In this document: one piece after another, positions 45,968 through 56,090 of the stretch
Position numbering within the stretch: the stretch's first letter is position 1
How the letters are laid out: every line of letters begins with the position of its first letter
NCBI RefSeq assembly: GCF_000014445.1
Contig: NC_008531.1
Span: 1,023,001 to 1,087,000 of the forward strand
DNA length: 64,000 nucleotides
Direction of reading: 5' to 3'
Origin: Leuconostoc mesenteroides subsp. mesenteroides ATCC 8293
GTDB lineage: Bacteria > Bacillota > Bacilli > Lactobacillales > Lactobacillaceae
Program-made: the position numbers and the translations under genes
Notes under the pieces: generated by a model
Told to the model about the DNA's origin: nothing
Seen by the model: only the letters and a program-made list of their open reading frames with translations
Database searches by the model: none

Positions 45968-46972
45968 ATGGCAGTATTAGTACTTGGTGGTGCAGGATAT
46001 ATTGGCTCACACATGGTGAAACGGTTGGTTGAAGCAGGACGCGACGTGGTGGTTGTGGACGCCTTGTTCACTGGACACCGCGCAGCAGTTAATCCAGCAG
46101 CGACATTTTATCAAGTTGACATTCGTGATAAGGCAGAATTGTCGGCAGTGTTTGATAAAGAAAACATTGAACAAGTGGTTCATTTTGCAGCCTTTTCAAT
46201 TGTGCCAGAGTCAGTGGCAAACCCGCTGAAATATTTTGACAACAATACTAGTGGCATGATTACGTTGTTGGAAGTGATGAAAGCACATGACGTCAAACAA
46301 ATCGTCTTTTCATCAACCGCCGCAACTTATGGTAATCCGGTGCATATTCCGATTAAGGAAACTGATCCGCAAAATCCGATTAACCCCTATGGTGAATCAA
46401 AGTTGATGATGGAAAAAATCATGAACTGGTCCGACCAAGCTGACGGGGTTAAATGGGTCGCGTTGCGCTATTTCAATGTGGCTGGTGCAGCAGAAGATGG
46501 CACGATTGGTGAAGACCACAATCCAGAAACACACTTGGTACCAATTATTTTGCAAGCTGGTTTGGGACAACGTGATTATATTGAAATGTTTGGCGATGAC
46601 TATAATACACCAGACGGCTTTAATGTACGAGATTATGTGCATGTCTTAGACTTGGCAGACGCGCATATCTTGGCATTGCAGTATTTAGCTGATGGTCATG
46701 AGTCAAATCAGTTTAACTTAGGATCAGCGACTGGATTTTCAGTGAAAGAGATGGTTGAGGCGGCACGGGAAGCAACAGGGGTTGATATTCCAGCTAAAAT
46801 TGGGCCACGTCGAGCGGGTGATCCTGATATTTTGATTGCCAATTCAGATAAGGCACGAGAGGTGCTGGGCTGGGCACCAAAGTATGATAATGTGCAAGAC
46901 ATTATCAAGACAGCTTGGCAGTGGCATCAGAGTCATCCTAAGGGTTATGATGAACGACATGAGGATCAATAA
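45968..46972 (+). CDS. galE: UDP-glucose 4-epimerase
   Basis: 334 residues. NAD-binding G-G-A-G-Y-I-G (7-13), S-S-T-A-A-T-Y-G, and the Tyr141-x-x-x-Lys145 catalytic pair in N-P-Y-G-E-S-K. It interconverts UDP-galactose and UDP-glucose, closing the Leloir cycle. Noticeably less AT-rich than galK next door. Confidence 0.95.
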   Translation: MAVLVLGGAGYIGSHMVKRLVEAGRDVVVVDALFTGHRAAVNPAATFYQVDIRDKAELSAVFDKENIEQVVHFAAFSIVPESVANPLKYFDNNTSGMITLLEVMKAHDVKQIVFSSTAATYGNPVHIPIKETDPQNPINPYGESKLMMEKIMNWSDQADGVKWVALRYFNVAGAAEDGTIGEDHNPETHLVPIILQAGLGQRDYIEMFGDDYNTPDGFNVRDYVHVLDLADAHILALQYLADGHESNQFNLGSATGFSVKEMVEAAREATGVDIPAKIGPRRAGDPDILIANSDKAREVLGWAPKYDNVQDIIKTAWQWHQSHPKGYDERHEDQ

Positions 46973-46994
46973 CAATAATAGTGGAGATAACAAT

Positions 46995-48185
46995 ATGGAA
47001 TCCAAAATATATAGAGAATTAGAGCGAGAATTTCAATCAAAATTTGACTCTCAACCCAGTGATTTTTTCTTTTCACCTGGTCGAATCAATTTAATTGGTG
47101 AACATACAGATTATAACGGAGGACATGTTCTACCTGCGGCTATAACGATTGGCACCTATGGTGCTGCAAAGTCTCGCCATGATAGATTTGTTAAACTATA
47201 CTCCAAAAATTTTTCAAATGAGGGCGTTATTACTTTTGATATTAATGATGAAAATCATTTGCAGAAAGGCTCATGGGGAAATTTTGTAAAAGGTGTGCTT
47301 CAATCATTGAGATTGTATGGTAATAAATTCGACCATGGATTTGAGCTAGCTATTGTCGGTAATATTCCCAATGGATCAGGATTATCTTCATCCTCGTCCT
47401 TAGAATTACTTGCTGGAATTGTAGTAAAAAAGTTGTATGATCTAAAAATTCCTCGTCTACAATTAGTTGCTAGCGGTCAGAAAGCGGAGAATGACTATAT
47501 TGGTGTTAATACTGGTATTATGGATCAATTTGCAATCGGATATGGTGAAAAAAATCAAGCAATTTATCTCGATACCAATACGATGATTTACGAACTTGTT
47601 CCCGTGGAAATGCGTGACAACGTTGTAGTAATTATGAACACCAACAAGAAAAGAGAGCTATCCGATTCTAAATATAATGAGCGTGTTAGAGAAACCCAAG
47701 AAGCGGTCTTTGACTTACAAAAAGAATTGAGAATCAATTTTTTGGGGGAAATTGACAGTAAAACATTTGAAAAAAGCAAACATTTAATTAATAGAGAAGT
47801 TGTGGCGCGTCGAGCGAAACATGCAGTTAGTGAAAATGAAAGAACTAAAATAGCCGTTAAACTTTTAAAAGATAATCATATGATGGAATTTGGCAGGTTG
47901 CTAAATGAGTCTCATGAATCATTAAAGACTGACTATGAAGTGACAGGAATTGAACTTGACACCTTAGTAGAGACTGCTCAAAAAGTCCCAGGCGTTCTAG
48001 GCGCAAGAATGACCGGAGCAGGGTTTGGGGGCTGTGCTATTGCTTTAGTTAATAAACGAAATGTTGCTGAATTAAAACAAATAGTTGGAAAAGCATACAA
48101 AGATAAAGTTGGATATGAAGCTTCATTCTACGTCGCCGAAATTGGACAAGGAGTTCATTCAATAAGTTTAAATGCTGAGAAATAG
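46995..48185 (+). CDS. galK: galactokinase
   Basis: ATG 46995 after GTGGAG gives 396 residues; an earlier in-frame ATG lies inside galE and is unlikely. The galactokinase signature G-R-I-N-L-I-G-E-H-T-D-Y-N-G-G (about 29-43), the GHMP glycine/serine loop P-N-G-S-G-L-S-S-S-S-S-L, and the C-terminal G-A-R-M-T-G-A-G-F-G-G are present. It phosphorylates galactose at C1. Last gene of the operon, followed by a strong terminator. Confidence 0.94.
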   Translation: MESKIYRELEREFQSKFDSQPSDFFFSPGRINLIGEHTDYNGGHVLPAAITIGTYGAAKSRHDRFVKLYSKNFSNEGVITFDINDENHLQKGSWGNFVKGVLQSLRLYGNKFDHGFELAIVGNIPNGSGLSSSSSLELLAGIVVKKLYDLKIPRLQLVASGQKAENDYIGVNTGIMDQFAIGYGEKNQAIYLDTNTMIYELVPVEMRDNVVVIMNTNKKRELSDSKYNERVRETQEAVFDLQKELRINFLGEIDSKTFEKSKHLINREVVARRAKHAVSENERTKIAVKLLKDNHMMEFGRLLNESHESLKTDYEVTGIELDTLVETAQKVPGVLGARMTGAGFGGCAIALVNKRNVAELKQIVGKAYKDKVGYEASFYVAEIGQGVHSISLNAEK

Positions 48186-48249
48186 TATACTTATAGTTAT
48201 TAACCAGCAGTTGAGTAAATGCTCTTATACTAAAAAAATTACTAACATT

Positions 48250-48293
48250 AAAGGTGAAGATTACTCTCGACGGAGATGATCTTCACCTTTTTT
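48250..48293 (+). terminator. terminator of the gal operon
   Basis: A stem of about 10 bp (AAGGTGAAGA with TCTTCACCTT) and a 19-nt loop are followed by six T. Confidence 0.85.
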
Positions 48294-48299
48294 GGATTT

Positions 48300-48752
48300 A
48301 TTCTAAAATTGGTAGTGAAACTTAGGTCTTTGGTCCTTTTGACACCAGATGTCGTAGAAAAAATGGCCATTTCACTGGCTTTACCACACAATTTGATCTT
48401 AGTAAGTTAGGCGCTAGACGTCGAGTATAGAAAAATAAATGGTCGTGAGGTTTCAGTGGTTGTTTCAAATATTTTTTAAGGAGATGCTATTATGCACTAC
48501 GTTATTGGTATTGATGTCTCTAAAGCTACTAGTCAAGTTGCGGTGGCGATTGATGGTAAGGTAACTCAACATTTCAAGATAACCCATGATGCTCTGGAAT
48601 TCAATCAACTCAATACAATTATCATGCAATTTAATAAATTTCCTGATATTGTTTTTGAGGCGACCGGTATTTATTCGCGACGATTGAAATCATTTTTGGA
48701 TTGGCATAATTATCCCTATACTTATCTCAATCCCTTAGCAGTGCTCAGAAGT
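48300..48752 (+). mobile_element. IS110-family left-end remnant with possible bridge-RNA locus
   Basis: Between the gal terminator and ATG 48492 lie about 190 noncoding bases, followed by the first 87 codons of an IS110 transposase, and then an abrupt switch to relaxase sequence at 48752. IS110 elements are known to encode their bridge RNA in the noncoding end next to the transposase. The left noncoding part appears retained and the right part of the element is missing. The exact left border is not visible. Confidence 0.6.
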
Positions 48753-49901
48753 CAAGAAAATGGTAATAATATTCATGAACTCGCCTTCTCAATCAGAGGC
48801 GATTGGTTAGTTAAAAACAATCTCTATGATCCCGAAATCCGTATGATAGACCAAAATAAGTTGAAGCATGCAGAACAAGAGGTTGCTAAGACGCTAATTA
48901 ACAAAGGATTTAATTTACCTTTGGGAGAAGATGAAAATGACGTTGTTTGGTTTGGTGTGATTCATCAGGATACTGACCACCTAAACATGCATCTGTGGTT
49001 TGCTAAAAAAAGCCAAGAAACGCGGTCTGAGATGGTCAAGCAAGAAGGTAAGTACAAAGGGCAGCCAATCGGCGTTATACCTCTGGAAGTGATTGAACAA
49101 GCCAAGCGACAGTTTAGAAAACAATTAATGTCGTCACAGGAACTAAGACGGCATCAGGAAATATTAAAAGGTGTTGGTGGCTTTAAAAAAGAAATTGTTG
49201 AGACAGCGCCAGAGAACCTTTTAAATGATCGGCATGCTAAAGCCATCAAACAAATTTATGATGCTTTACCTCAAGACATGAAAGGGCGGTGGCAAGTTGG
49301 TAACGCCCATTTAACAGCAGGAAAAGGCAAGATGGCAAAAGCAAATCAATTAACCAATCAGCTTTTAGATGATTTGTTTGACAAAGAGCTAAAACCCGAA
49401 TATGAAGGATTTAAGTCGTTAGCTCAAGAATATGATGCCATTAATATTGAAGATCAGGGTTTGATGCATAAAGGACAACGTAAATGGTCTGAAAATAAGG
49501 AAGATGAATTAAGAAAGCGCTTAGCGAATCAACTCTACAAACATTTAGCACAAATTGAAGATACCTCATTAAATGATATTGACCAACAGATGTCTGAGTT
49601 ACTAAGCCATGTTAAACAGAAGAACAAGGGCAATAACGTAGATAAAACTAAACTAATAGCTAGCCCTCAGGAAAAAAATTTGGCCCCAAAATCGTTGATC
49701 AACACTGTAAATTCAAATTCAAAGCCCGTCGGTGAGCAGATGCCTGTGCGGGGTAGTTCATTTAATAAAATTAGTCGCTTGTGGCAGCAGGACATTCGTG
49801 CTGAAACAAACGCAGAACTTCAATTCCTAAGAAATCAAAATAAGGTCGAACACGAAAAGGCTCAAGAACAATATGAATCACAAGTTTTTAGAGGACTATA
49901 A
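48492..49901 (+). CDS. chimeric ORF: IS110 transposase N-terminus fused in frame to MobL relaxase
   Basis: 469 codons without a stop. Residues 1-87 are an IS110 RuvC-like N-terminus (Y-V-I-G-I-D-V-S-K with Asp8; F-E-A-T-G-I-Y with Glu56). From Q-E-N-G-N-N on, the protein is nearly identical to the relaxase at 36197 from its residue 112, keeping H-Q-D-T-D-H-L-N-M-H (His158 onward) but diverging towards the C-terminus. The N-terminal 111 relaxase residues are lost. AAGGAGATG precedes the start. Whether the product nicks DNA is unknown; it may be a non-functional hybrid. Confidence 0.85.
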   Translation: MHYVIGIDVSKATSQVAVAIDGKVTQHFKITHDALEFNQLNTIIMQFNKFPDIVFEATGIYSRRLKSFLDWHNYPYTYLNPLAVLRSQENGNNIHELAFSIRGDWLVKNNLYDPEIRMIDQNKLKHAEQEVAKTLINKGFNLPLGEDENDVVWFGVIHQDTDHLNMHLWFAKKSQETRSEMVKQEGKYKGQPIGVIPLEVIEQAKRQFRKQLMSSQELRRHQEILKGVGGFKKEIVETAPENLLNDRHAKAIKQIYDALPQDMKGRWQVGNAHLTAGKGKMAKANQLTNQLLDDLFDKELKPEYEGFKSLAQEYDAINIEDQGLMHKGQRKWSENKEDELRKRLANQLYKHLAQIEDTSLNDIDQQMSELLSHVKQKNKGNNVDKTKLIASPQEKNLAPKSLINTVNSNSKPVGEQMPVRGSSFNKISRLWQQDIRAETNAELQFLRNQNKVEHEKAQEQYESQVFRGL

Positions 49902-50078
49902 AGTCCGACAACGAAATCATTAGAACGCCAAATATTAAGTTCTATTCATAATGAAGTAGAAATTGTAAATATCAATTGAAATAAATACATAATTCATACT
50001 TTTCTTTGATTTCAGAACGTTTAGTTGATAAAATTAAGATTATATTAATATAAGCTTAAAACAAAAGGGACAAATTAA

Positions 50079-51551
50079 ATGGCGTTTTCAGTTGAAAAAA
50101 GTAAAATGAGCAATTTTCTTAACAAGGAAATAATATATGAAGTACCTGGTTATCAACGCCACTATGCTTGGAAAAATGTTCAACAAACTCAGTTTTTAGA
50201 TGACTTCGAAAAACAGGTAACAATAGGACATGAGAGTGATTATTACTTGGGACAAATACTGACTTCTGGAGAGGGACATCGCGAAGCTATAGTGGATGGA
50301 CAACAGAGAATTATTACTACAATAATAGTTTTAAGAGTTGTAATTGACTTATTAAACACTTACAAGAAAAAATTAAAACAGGATAAGCTAGAAGTTTTAT
50401 CAAAAAGAATAGAATCCCAAATAAGTAGGTACAATAGGTGTCTTTATGTAACTAAAGAAAGCGAGCCTGAACGGAAAATAATTACTGGCGATAACTCTAT
50501 AATACTGAACTCTATTACAGATGGAACTTATTCAGAAAGTTTAATTTCTAATAAATCCTCTCATCAAGATAAAGTATTGTCGGAATCATACATTAGTATT
50601 TCAAAAGATATCAAGTCCCGTACTCTAAAGAGAAGAGCTTTAAAAGATAGAGCTGAATATATTATGGATTTAATGCATTCTATTCTTTCATCACAGTTAG
50701 TGATTATTCACGATTCTAATCAAGATACAGGCTTCAAAATATTTAAAGACATAAATTCGAAAGGTATACCACTTACACAATTGGATTTGCTAAAAAGCTC
50801 AATTTTCGAGGAACAAAACAATAAATCAGCTACTGCAATGCAACAAATAGAGGCACATTGGAAAAACTTAGAGTCATTAGCCTATGAAAAATTAAATATG
50901 GATTTTTTTGATTTTATTGTATTATCATGGTCTGTTCTTTATCCAAAAACAATAACTGAAATTGACAGTGGCGCATCTCTATATGATTTATATAATGAGT
51001 TGACAGATACAGACGATAACCTTTCTACAACCCTCATTGACAACTTTATTGAAGTCGGAATAGATGCTGAAAATATCATTTCAAGTAACGTATATAAGTC
51101 AAACGCTGCATATACTCAATTTAACAACGAAAATTCGGCAATAAAAAATTTACTTTTACAAAATGACTATAAATCGTTCCAAAAGATGGAATTTATCTTC
51201 ATTGGATTGGCCTTTAAAAGTAAACATAGCAGTGAGAATAACGCCAAAAAATATAGTCGTGCTCTCAGAGAAAGTAGTAGCCTATTTTTGTTGTTGTCAA
51301 CTTTATTATTGGTTTTTAAATTAAATGCTGACGAAAATGAAAGAAGAATTTACATTGAAATTCAAAAACTAATTAAAGAATGCCATACAGTATTATTGAA
51401 TAGCGAACCCAATGAACTTACTGGTAATATCAAACTATTGCATGAGAAATTACAAGACATATTCTCGCAAGACGATCTTGATGTAGCTTTTAAAAAAGTT
51501 ACATTTGTTAAAAAAATAGCCCACAGTGGGACGGTGTTGGTAAATCAATAA
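50079..51551 (+). CDS. DUF262 (GmrS-like) restriction protein, main part
   Basis: 490 residues. The DUF262 signature is present: V-P-G-Y-Q-R-H-Y-A-W (22-31) and I-V-D-G-Q-Q-R-I-I-T (71-80), the ParB-like NTP-binding motif, then G-F-K-I-F-K-D-I-N-S-K-G. Full GmrSD-type proteins continue into a DUF1524 HNH nuclease; here that part lies in the next frame after an A7 run at 51510-51516. GmrSD enzymes are type IV restriction systems against modified phage DNA. Very AT-rich, as expected for defence cargo. Confidence 0.82.
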   Translation: MAFSVEKSKMSNFLNKEIIYEVPGYQRHYAWKNVQQTQFLDDFEKQVTIGHESDYYLGQILTSGEGHREAIVDGQQRIITTIIVLRVVIDLLNTYKKKLKQDKLEVLSKRIESQISRYNRCLYVTKESEPERKIITGDNSIILNSITDGTYSESLISNKSSHQDKVLSESYISISKDIKSRTLKRRALKDRAEYIMDLMHSILSSQLVIIHDSNQDTGFKIFKDINSKGIPLTQLDLLKSSIFEEQNNKSATAMQQIEAHWKNLESLAYEKLNMDFFDFIVLSWSVLYPKTITEIDSGASLYDLYNELTDTDDNLSTTLIDNFIEVGIDAENIISSNVYKSNAAYTQFNNENSAIKNLLLQNDYKSFQKMEFIFIGLAFKSKHSSENNAKKYSRALRESSSLFLLLSTLLLVFKLNADENERRIYIEIQKLIKECHTVLLNSEPNELTGNIKLLHEKLQDIFSQDDLDVAFKKVTFVKKIAHSGTVLVNQ

Positions 51552-51910
51552 TGTATCAATTAGCAAACAATTACAATTCATTTAGTACCAATGGGCAAGA
51601 TTACTCAATCGAACACATAATTGATAAAGAATTTAAAAGTGAACCAAATCGCTATATGCTGGGCAACTTACTAGTTTTAAATAAAAATTACAATGCTGAA
51701 TGTAACGATATGAAATCATCTTTTGAACAAAATCAATTGAGCATATACTTAGAAAAAAAATTTCAGATATATAAAAAAAGCAACTACACCAGCGTACAAA
51801 TGTTTCTAGAGGATAATAATTTTATAGACTTTAATTCAAAAAAAATTACAGACCGAACATATGAAATATCTTATAACTACTACCATTCTTTAATTCTGAA
51901 GGATAAGTAA
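51551..51910 (+). CDS. DUF1524 (GmrD-like) HNH nuclease part, frame-separated
   Basis: 119 residues from ATG 51551, overlapping the upstream stop by one base; the frame is open back to 51512. It has the HNH-type DUF1524 signature S-I-E-H-I-I-D-K-E followed by L-G-N-L-L-V-L-N-K-N-Y-N. One extra A in the A7 run (51510-51516) would fuse it to the DUF262 part, so it is a frameshifted gene, a slippage-expressed fusion, or two coupled subunits. Confidence 0.75.
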   Translation: MYQLANNYNSFSTNGQDYSIEHIIDKEFKSEPNRYMLGNLLVLNKNYNAECNDMKSSFEQNQLSIYLEKKFQIYKKSNYTSVQMFLEDNNFIDFNSKKITDRTYEISYNYYHSLILKDK

Positions 51911-52602
51911 GGTACAGCAAAATTTAAAACAAATTAAATACAAATGAATAGATATTTTTATACTCCTATTATTCTTCGTGGGTTCACCCAATCAACGGTA
52001 TAATTAATTTTTCAGATTAATTTTTTTAAAAAAATCCCTTGTCCAGAGAGGAGCTGTAATAATTTATGAAAAACAAATAAAAGCTACTGACATAAATTTT
52101 TTACGTATTTACATTGTTACATTTTTGTAGAAGAAATGGATGAACGTAAAATTAATCGAATTTTTGATATTGGAATAAACTTGTCAAATTAAAAAATCAA
52201 CACACAAGACAAGTTTAAAGTTGTTAAAAACAACAAGATGTGAGAAGTTTCTGCATGCGTGTAGATTTTTGTTTACTCTGTAGACCAAACTATTTTTATG
52301 CCAATTAGACCATGAAGATAATAATTGATATTTTGTGCAATTCGATCATTTTAGAATTCAATAGAAAGGTTCACAGACGTTTCAACATCGAAGAAAGGGA
52401 GTTACTTTCAGTAAAAAATTTTTAATTGTACAGCCATCCTTCTATGTACATTTTCTTTAAAATAATTAACGGACTAAGTACGAAAAATTTTGAATCAGTC
52501 TAAATAATAAAAGAAGGAGTAAATCGAATTACAAAAAACCTAATGAAACTTAACCAAAAATCACAGGTTTGAGTGTATCAATTCTTGGAGATATGACTAC
52601 TG
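51911..52602. other. gene-free AT-rich stretch before the GHKL operon
   Basis: About 690 bases without a supportable gene; only short degenerate frames occur (for example a 17-codon frame beginning near 52138). It presumably contains the promoter of the 52603 operon, which I cannot place with confidence. No repeats or transposon ends seen. Confidence 0.4.
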
Positions 52603-55026
52603 ATGAGTAACAATATAAACGATATAAATGAAATAAAAGATCAAATGTTGAAACGTCAAACTGTTGGAAAAATTTTTACCGAAATACAAAAACTTAAACA
52701 CGTAGATTCCAATAGAAAAGAGAAATTTCGAAAAAGGTGGCTATGGGAGTTAATTCAAAATGCAAACGATTGTTGTAAAAAAAATACAAAGTTAGATATT
52801 CAGATTTTATTTGACGAAAATACTAAGAATTTAAAATTTATCCATAATGGTCGGGGGTTTCAATTGTCTGAGTTGTGGGCATTAATAACACAAGCATCAA
52901 GTAAGCAATCAAGCGAAGAATCAACAGGCCAATTTGGAACTGGGTTTATTACAACAACAATTTTGTCACCAAAAATTAAAATTTCGAGTTTCTTAGAAGA
53001 TAGTGGCAATGACTTTGAAATCACTATAGATCGTTCAGGAGAAACACACGAAGACATTGCAGCATCAGTTGAAGAAAACTTTAGTTTACTTGAAAACTTA
53101 AATTGTACAGAACCTAATTTTTTTCAAAGCAAAACTACAGTATTCGAGTATGATTTGAATAATTCGGATGATGTTGATGAATCAATCAAGGCAGTCCAAA
53201 ATGGCATAAAAAGCTTGCATGAACATGCCCGTTATTTATTAGTACTAAACACGTCTATTAATTCGATCACTGTCAATGATACGAAGCTATCTCTATACTC
53301 AGATAGTCAAAAGTTTAAAAATATGGAAAACATGAAGATGTTTGCAGTCAAAAATTCTGCGCAGCAAGATTATCAATATGTTGCCAAATACGATTTTGAA
53401 AATGGAAGTTTGTTAACTCCCCTAGAAAAAAAGGACTCAAATTTTTCTTTTTCTCAAATTTCTGATCAAACAGCCAGATTATTTTGCAAATTTCCATTGG
53501 TGGGAACAGAAAAATTCCCTTTTCCCATTGTATTAAATTGTGACAATTTTAACACTGAACTTGACCGTGACAATATCTACATTGGGGATCCCTTAAACAC
53601 TAGTATTCTTGATACTGCTGCTGCCTCATTCAAAGATATTTTAAATAGTTTGAGTTCACAAACAGAAGTAGATATTTATAATGTTTGTAATTTAAATATT
53701 GATTCTGTTAAAAAAATGAAAAAATCGCAATGGTTAAATTCTATTTTAGAGACAATCAACAACACAAGAATGGTGGAAACATCAAGTGGTAATTTAATTT
53801 CAATAACGAACCAAGCTGGTGATATTCAAGTTTTGGTACCTACATGTGCTAAGGAAGAATATTTTGACGATTTTTGGGAATTGTCATATAAATTACCTAA
53901 TATTCAGATTACTTCTAAAGATACATCAAGTGGTTGGCGCAAAATTATAAACAATAATTTTACGTTTGAAAATGTGCAGCAGGAATATTTTAGAAATAAA
54001 GATTTAAAAAAATTTTTGAGTATTTTTAATAATGGTGAAGAAGCCATTGAGTGGATTAATAAATATTACTCGATATTTGAAAAAGCTGATCCTAAAAATT
54101 TATCAGAATCCTTACTACCCAATTGGTCTGGTGAATTTAAACTTGCCAAAACAATGAAGTATACTAGTGGGATAGATGAGCTGTTTGATTTACTGCTGAT
54201 TATTATTCCAGAAATGAGTAAAAAAATCATTCACCCAAAAATAATCATTCCACAAACAATTTTAAGCAACATTACTATATTTGGAGACAAAGAACAGGCA
54301 AAATTAATGGAAGACAGAGTATTGGGAATAATGCACAGACTTGATATTGAAAACAATGGGAAGAGAGAAAGCGAAAATCAAATACTTTTCGATAAAATTT
54401 TAATTTTCTTCTCAAAATATCAAACGTTTTCAAAAACCAATTTACCAACTTTGTATAAAGAACGAAACAAATTACGACCCGTAGACTTCTCAGAAGAACT
54501 TAACAAAATTGGAGATATTATAACTGAAAAAGGGATATCCCCAGATTCCTTAAAAAATATCTTATTAAATACCGAATTTACTCAAGCTGTCGAAAACGGA
54601 TTGCTGGATGATCCAGAATTAATAGATAGATTGAGGCATGAAATCTTGCACACTCCAGAAGCTGCAATAAAGGTTCAAAAATTAATCAAGAGATCTGTAA
54701 CCAATGTTTATTGTTCATTATTAAGTAATCCATTATATACTGTTCCTAGTACTGTAGAATTATGGAAAAAGGAAAGTCTATCTGAAACCGTTTTCAAAGC
54801 AAAGAAGCAAGGTCGCGACATTTTAATTGTTGTCAGACCAACTGATGAACAAAAAATTATTTTTTATAGTGAAGAAGAATTGAGCACATTGAGCAGTGAT
54901 AAATTTGAGTTGTGGACTGACAACAATGAAATTGTTACACCAGTATCATTGGGAGACTTGTTAAGGACAACACAAATTACGGAAATACCTTTAGTAAATT
55001 TGTTTACGGAGAAAGACAATGAATGA
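52603..55026 (+). CDS. GHKL (Hsp90-like) ATPase protein, probable defence component
   Basis: 807 residues. The N-terminal 220 residues carry the Bergerat ATP-binding fold: N-box W-E-L-I-Q-N-A-N-D (48-56), G1-like F-I-H-N-G-R-G-F (79-86) and G2 S-T-G-Q-F-G-T-G-F (107-115). The remaining 580 residues are helical and unassigned, as in sacsin/MORC-like prokaryotic ATPases found in restriction and conflict loci. It overlaps the TIR gene by eight bases, so both act together. No HATPase-linked kinase domain is seen. Confidence 0.8.
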   Translation: MSNNINDINEIKDQMLKRQTVGKIFTEIQKLKHVDSNRKEKFRKRWLWELIQNANDCCKKNTKLDIQILFDENTKNLKFIHNGRGFQLSELWALITQASSKQSSEESTGQFGTGFITTTILSPKIKISSFLEDSGNDFEITIDRSGETHEDIAASVEENFSLLENLNCTEPNFFQSKTTVFEYDLNNSDDVDESIKAVQNGIKSLHEHARYLLVLNTSINSITVNDTKLSLYSDSQKFKNMENMKMFAVKNSAQQDYQYVAKYDFENGSLLTPLEKKDSNFSFSQISDQTARLFCKFPLVGTEKFPFPIVLNCDNFNTELDRDNIYIGDPLNTSILDTAAASFKDILNSLSSQTEVDIYNVCNLNIDSVKKMKKSQWLNSILETINNTRMVETSSGNLISITNQAGDIQVLVPTCAKEEYFDDFWELSYKLPNIQITSKDTSSGWRKIINNNFTFENVQQEYFRNKDLKKFLSIFNNGEEAIEWINKYYSIFEKADPKNLSESLLPNWSGEFKLAKTMKYTSGIDELFDLLLIIIPEMSKKIIHPKIIIPQTILSNITIFGDKEQAKLMEDRVLGIMHRLDIENNGKRESENQILFDKILIFFSKYQTFSKTNLPTLYKERNKLRPVDFSEELNKIGDIITEKGISPDSLKNILLNTEFTQAVENGLLDDPELIDRLRHEILHTPEAAIKVQKLIKRSVTNVYCSLLSNPLYTVPSTVELWKKESLSETVFKAKKQGRDILIVVRPTDEQKIIFYSEEELSTLSSDKFELWTDNNEIVTPVSLGDLLRTTQITEIPLVNLFTEKDNE

Positions 55027-56002
55027 GAGTATCAGTGATATATTGATGACGAACCAACGAGGGAACGTAAGATATGTTTTCCCAGGGGAAAATACAGAAA
55101 CATTGGCTAAAATGATAGCAACATTAGCAAACACAAAAATGGGAGGAAAAATTTTATTGGGTTTTCAAGACAGAGGAAATATAATTGAATGTAAAGGCTT
55201 TTCTTTCCCTTTGCCCAAAAGAGAGGAAATTGTAGACTTTTTGGATGGTTTTGCAGGGTTCGAAATTTTCGATGCTTCATATTACAAACAGCGAATTGCA
55301 GTGATTAATGTTCCGCCTAGTTTTGAAAAAATTGCTTTTTCAAAAAATAAGTTTTATAAGTTTGATAGTAATTATACTAATGAACTTTCAGAAAAAAAGC
55401 CAGTTAAATTATTTATCTCTTATAATCATGAAGTATCTGAAATTGCCGACTTTATTGAAACAAAAATGAAACAATTGTTTCATTACGACTTGATTATCAC
55501 CCGAGACACCTCATTAGTATACAAAGATGACATTGACAAATTTATGTTGTCCATAAAAAAACATGATATTGTTCTATCCTTAATATCAAATTCCTACCTT
55601 GAGTCAGAAGCATGCATGTACGAAATATCAGAATTAATGAAAGATTCGGAGTACTCAAAAAGATTAGCGTTTATAGTTTTGACTGAAAAAGATAACGAAT
55701 TATTGGAAAAACCAATTAGTATAGAAAAGTTAGTGCCGTCTATTTATAGTGATAATAGATTCAAGTACGTAACATTTTGGAATGATAAAATTGATTATTA
55801 TCAATCTGTGTTGAAAGATACTAAGCATCATCCAGAAACTTCTTTAGAGATTATAGACACGCTAAGAAGAATCACTAATATAGCTAATAATATTGGCGAA
55901 TTCGTTAGCATGTTAAACAAAACAATGGGAAAGTCATTGTTCGATATGATTGATGATGATTTTTCTGATATTGCCAATATGATCAAAAAATATGTTGATT
56001 AA
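55019..56002 (+). CDS. Schlafen AlbA_2-like domain fused to TIR domain
   Basis: 327 residues. Residues about 20-125 fit the AlbA_2 DNA-binding fold (E-T-L-A-K-M-I-A-T-L-A-N-T-K-M-G-G-K-I-L-L-G-F-type helix and strand). Residues about 128-260 form a TIR domain: K-L-F-I-S-Y-N-H-E, R-D-T-S-L-V, V-L-S-L-I-S-N-S-Y-L-E-S, and A-C-M-Y-E-I with a likely catalytic Glu202. Bacterial TIR domains often cleave NAD+ upon phage sensing. Translationally coupled to the GHKL ATPase, which would be the sensor or switch (inference). Confidence 0.78.
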   Translation: MNESISDILMTNQRGNVRYVFPGENTETLAKMIATLANTKMGGKILLGFQDRGNIIECKGFSFPLPKREEIVDFLDGFAGFEIFDASYYKQRIAVINVPPSFEKIAFSKNKFYKFDSNYTNELSEKKPVKLFISYNHEVSEIADFIETKMKQLFHYDLIITRDTSLVYKDDIDKFMLSIKKHDIVLSLISNSYLESEACMYEISELMKDSEYSKRLAFIVLTEKDNELLEKPISIEKLVPSIYSDNRFKYVTFWNDKIDYYQSVLKDTKHHPETSLEIIDTLRRITNIANNIGEFVSMLNKTMGKSLFDMIDDDFSDIANMIKKYVD

Positions 56003-56090
56003 AGGTAAATAAAATTCTACACCTAGTTGATATTATCCTGAAAATGAAAGGGTAAAATTTATTTAGAAGTTTTATTTAGGAGGTTTTAGT

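Noticed and set aside
48836..49901. Second relaxase as a simple recent duplication of the first
   Set aside because: The copies are nearly identical at first but clearly diverge at the 3' end, with different flanks, so a mosaic of related plasmids fits better.
52593..52610. Five-codon leader frame overlapping the start of the GHKL gene
   Set aside because: The GGAG box is only two bases from its ATG; too weak to call a regulatory leader.
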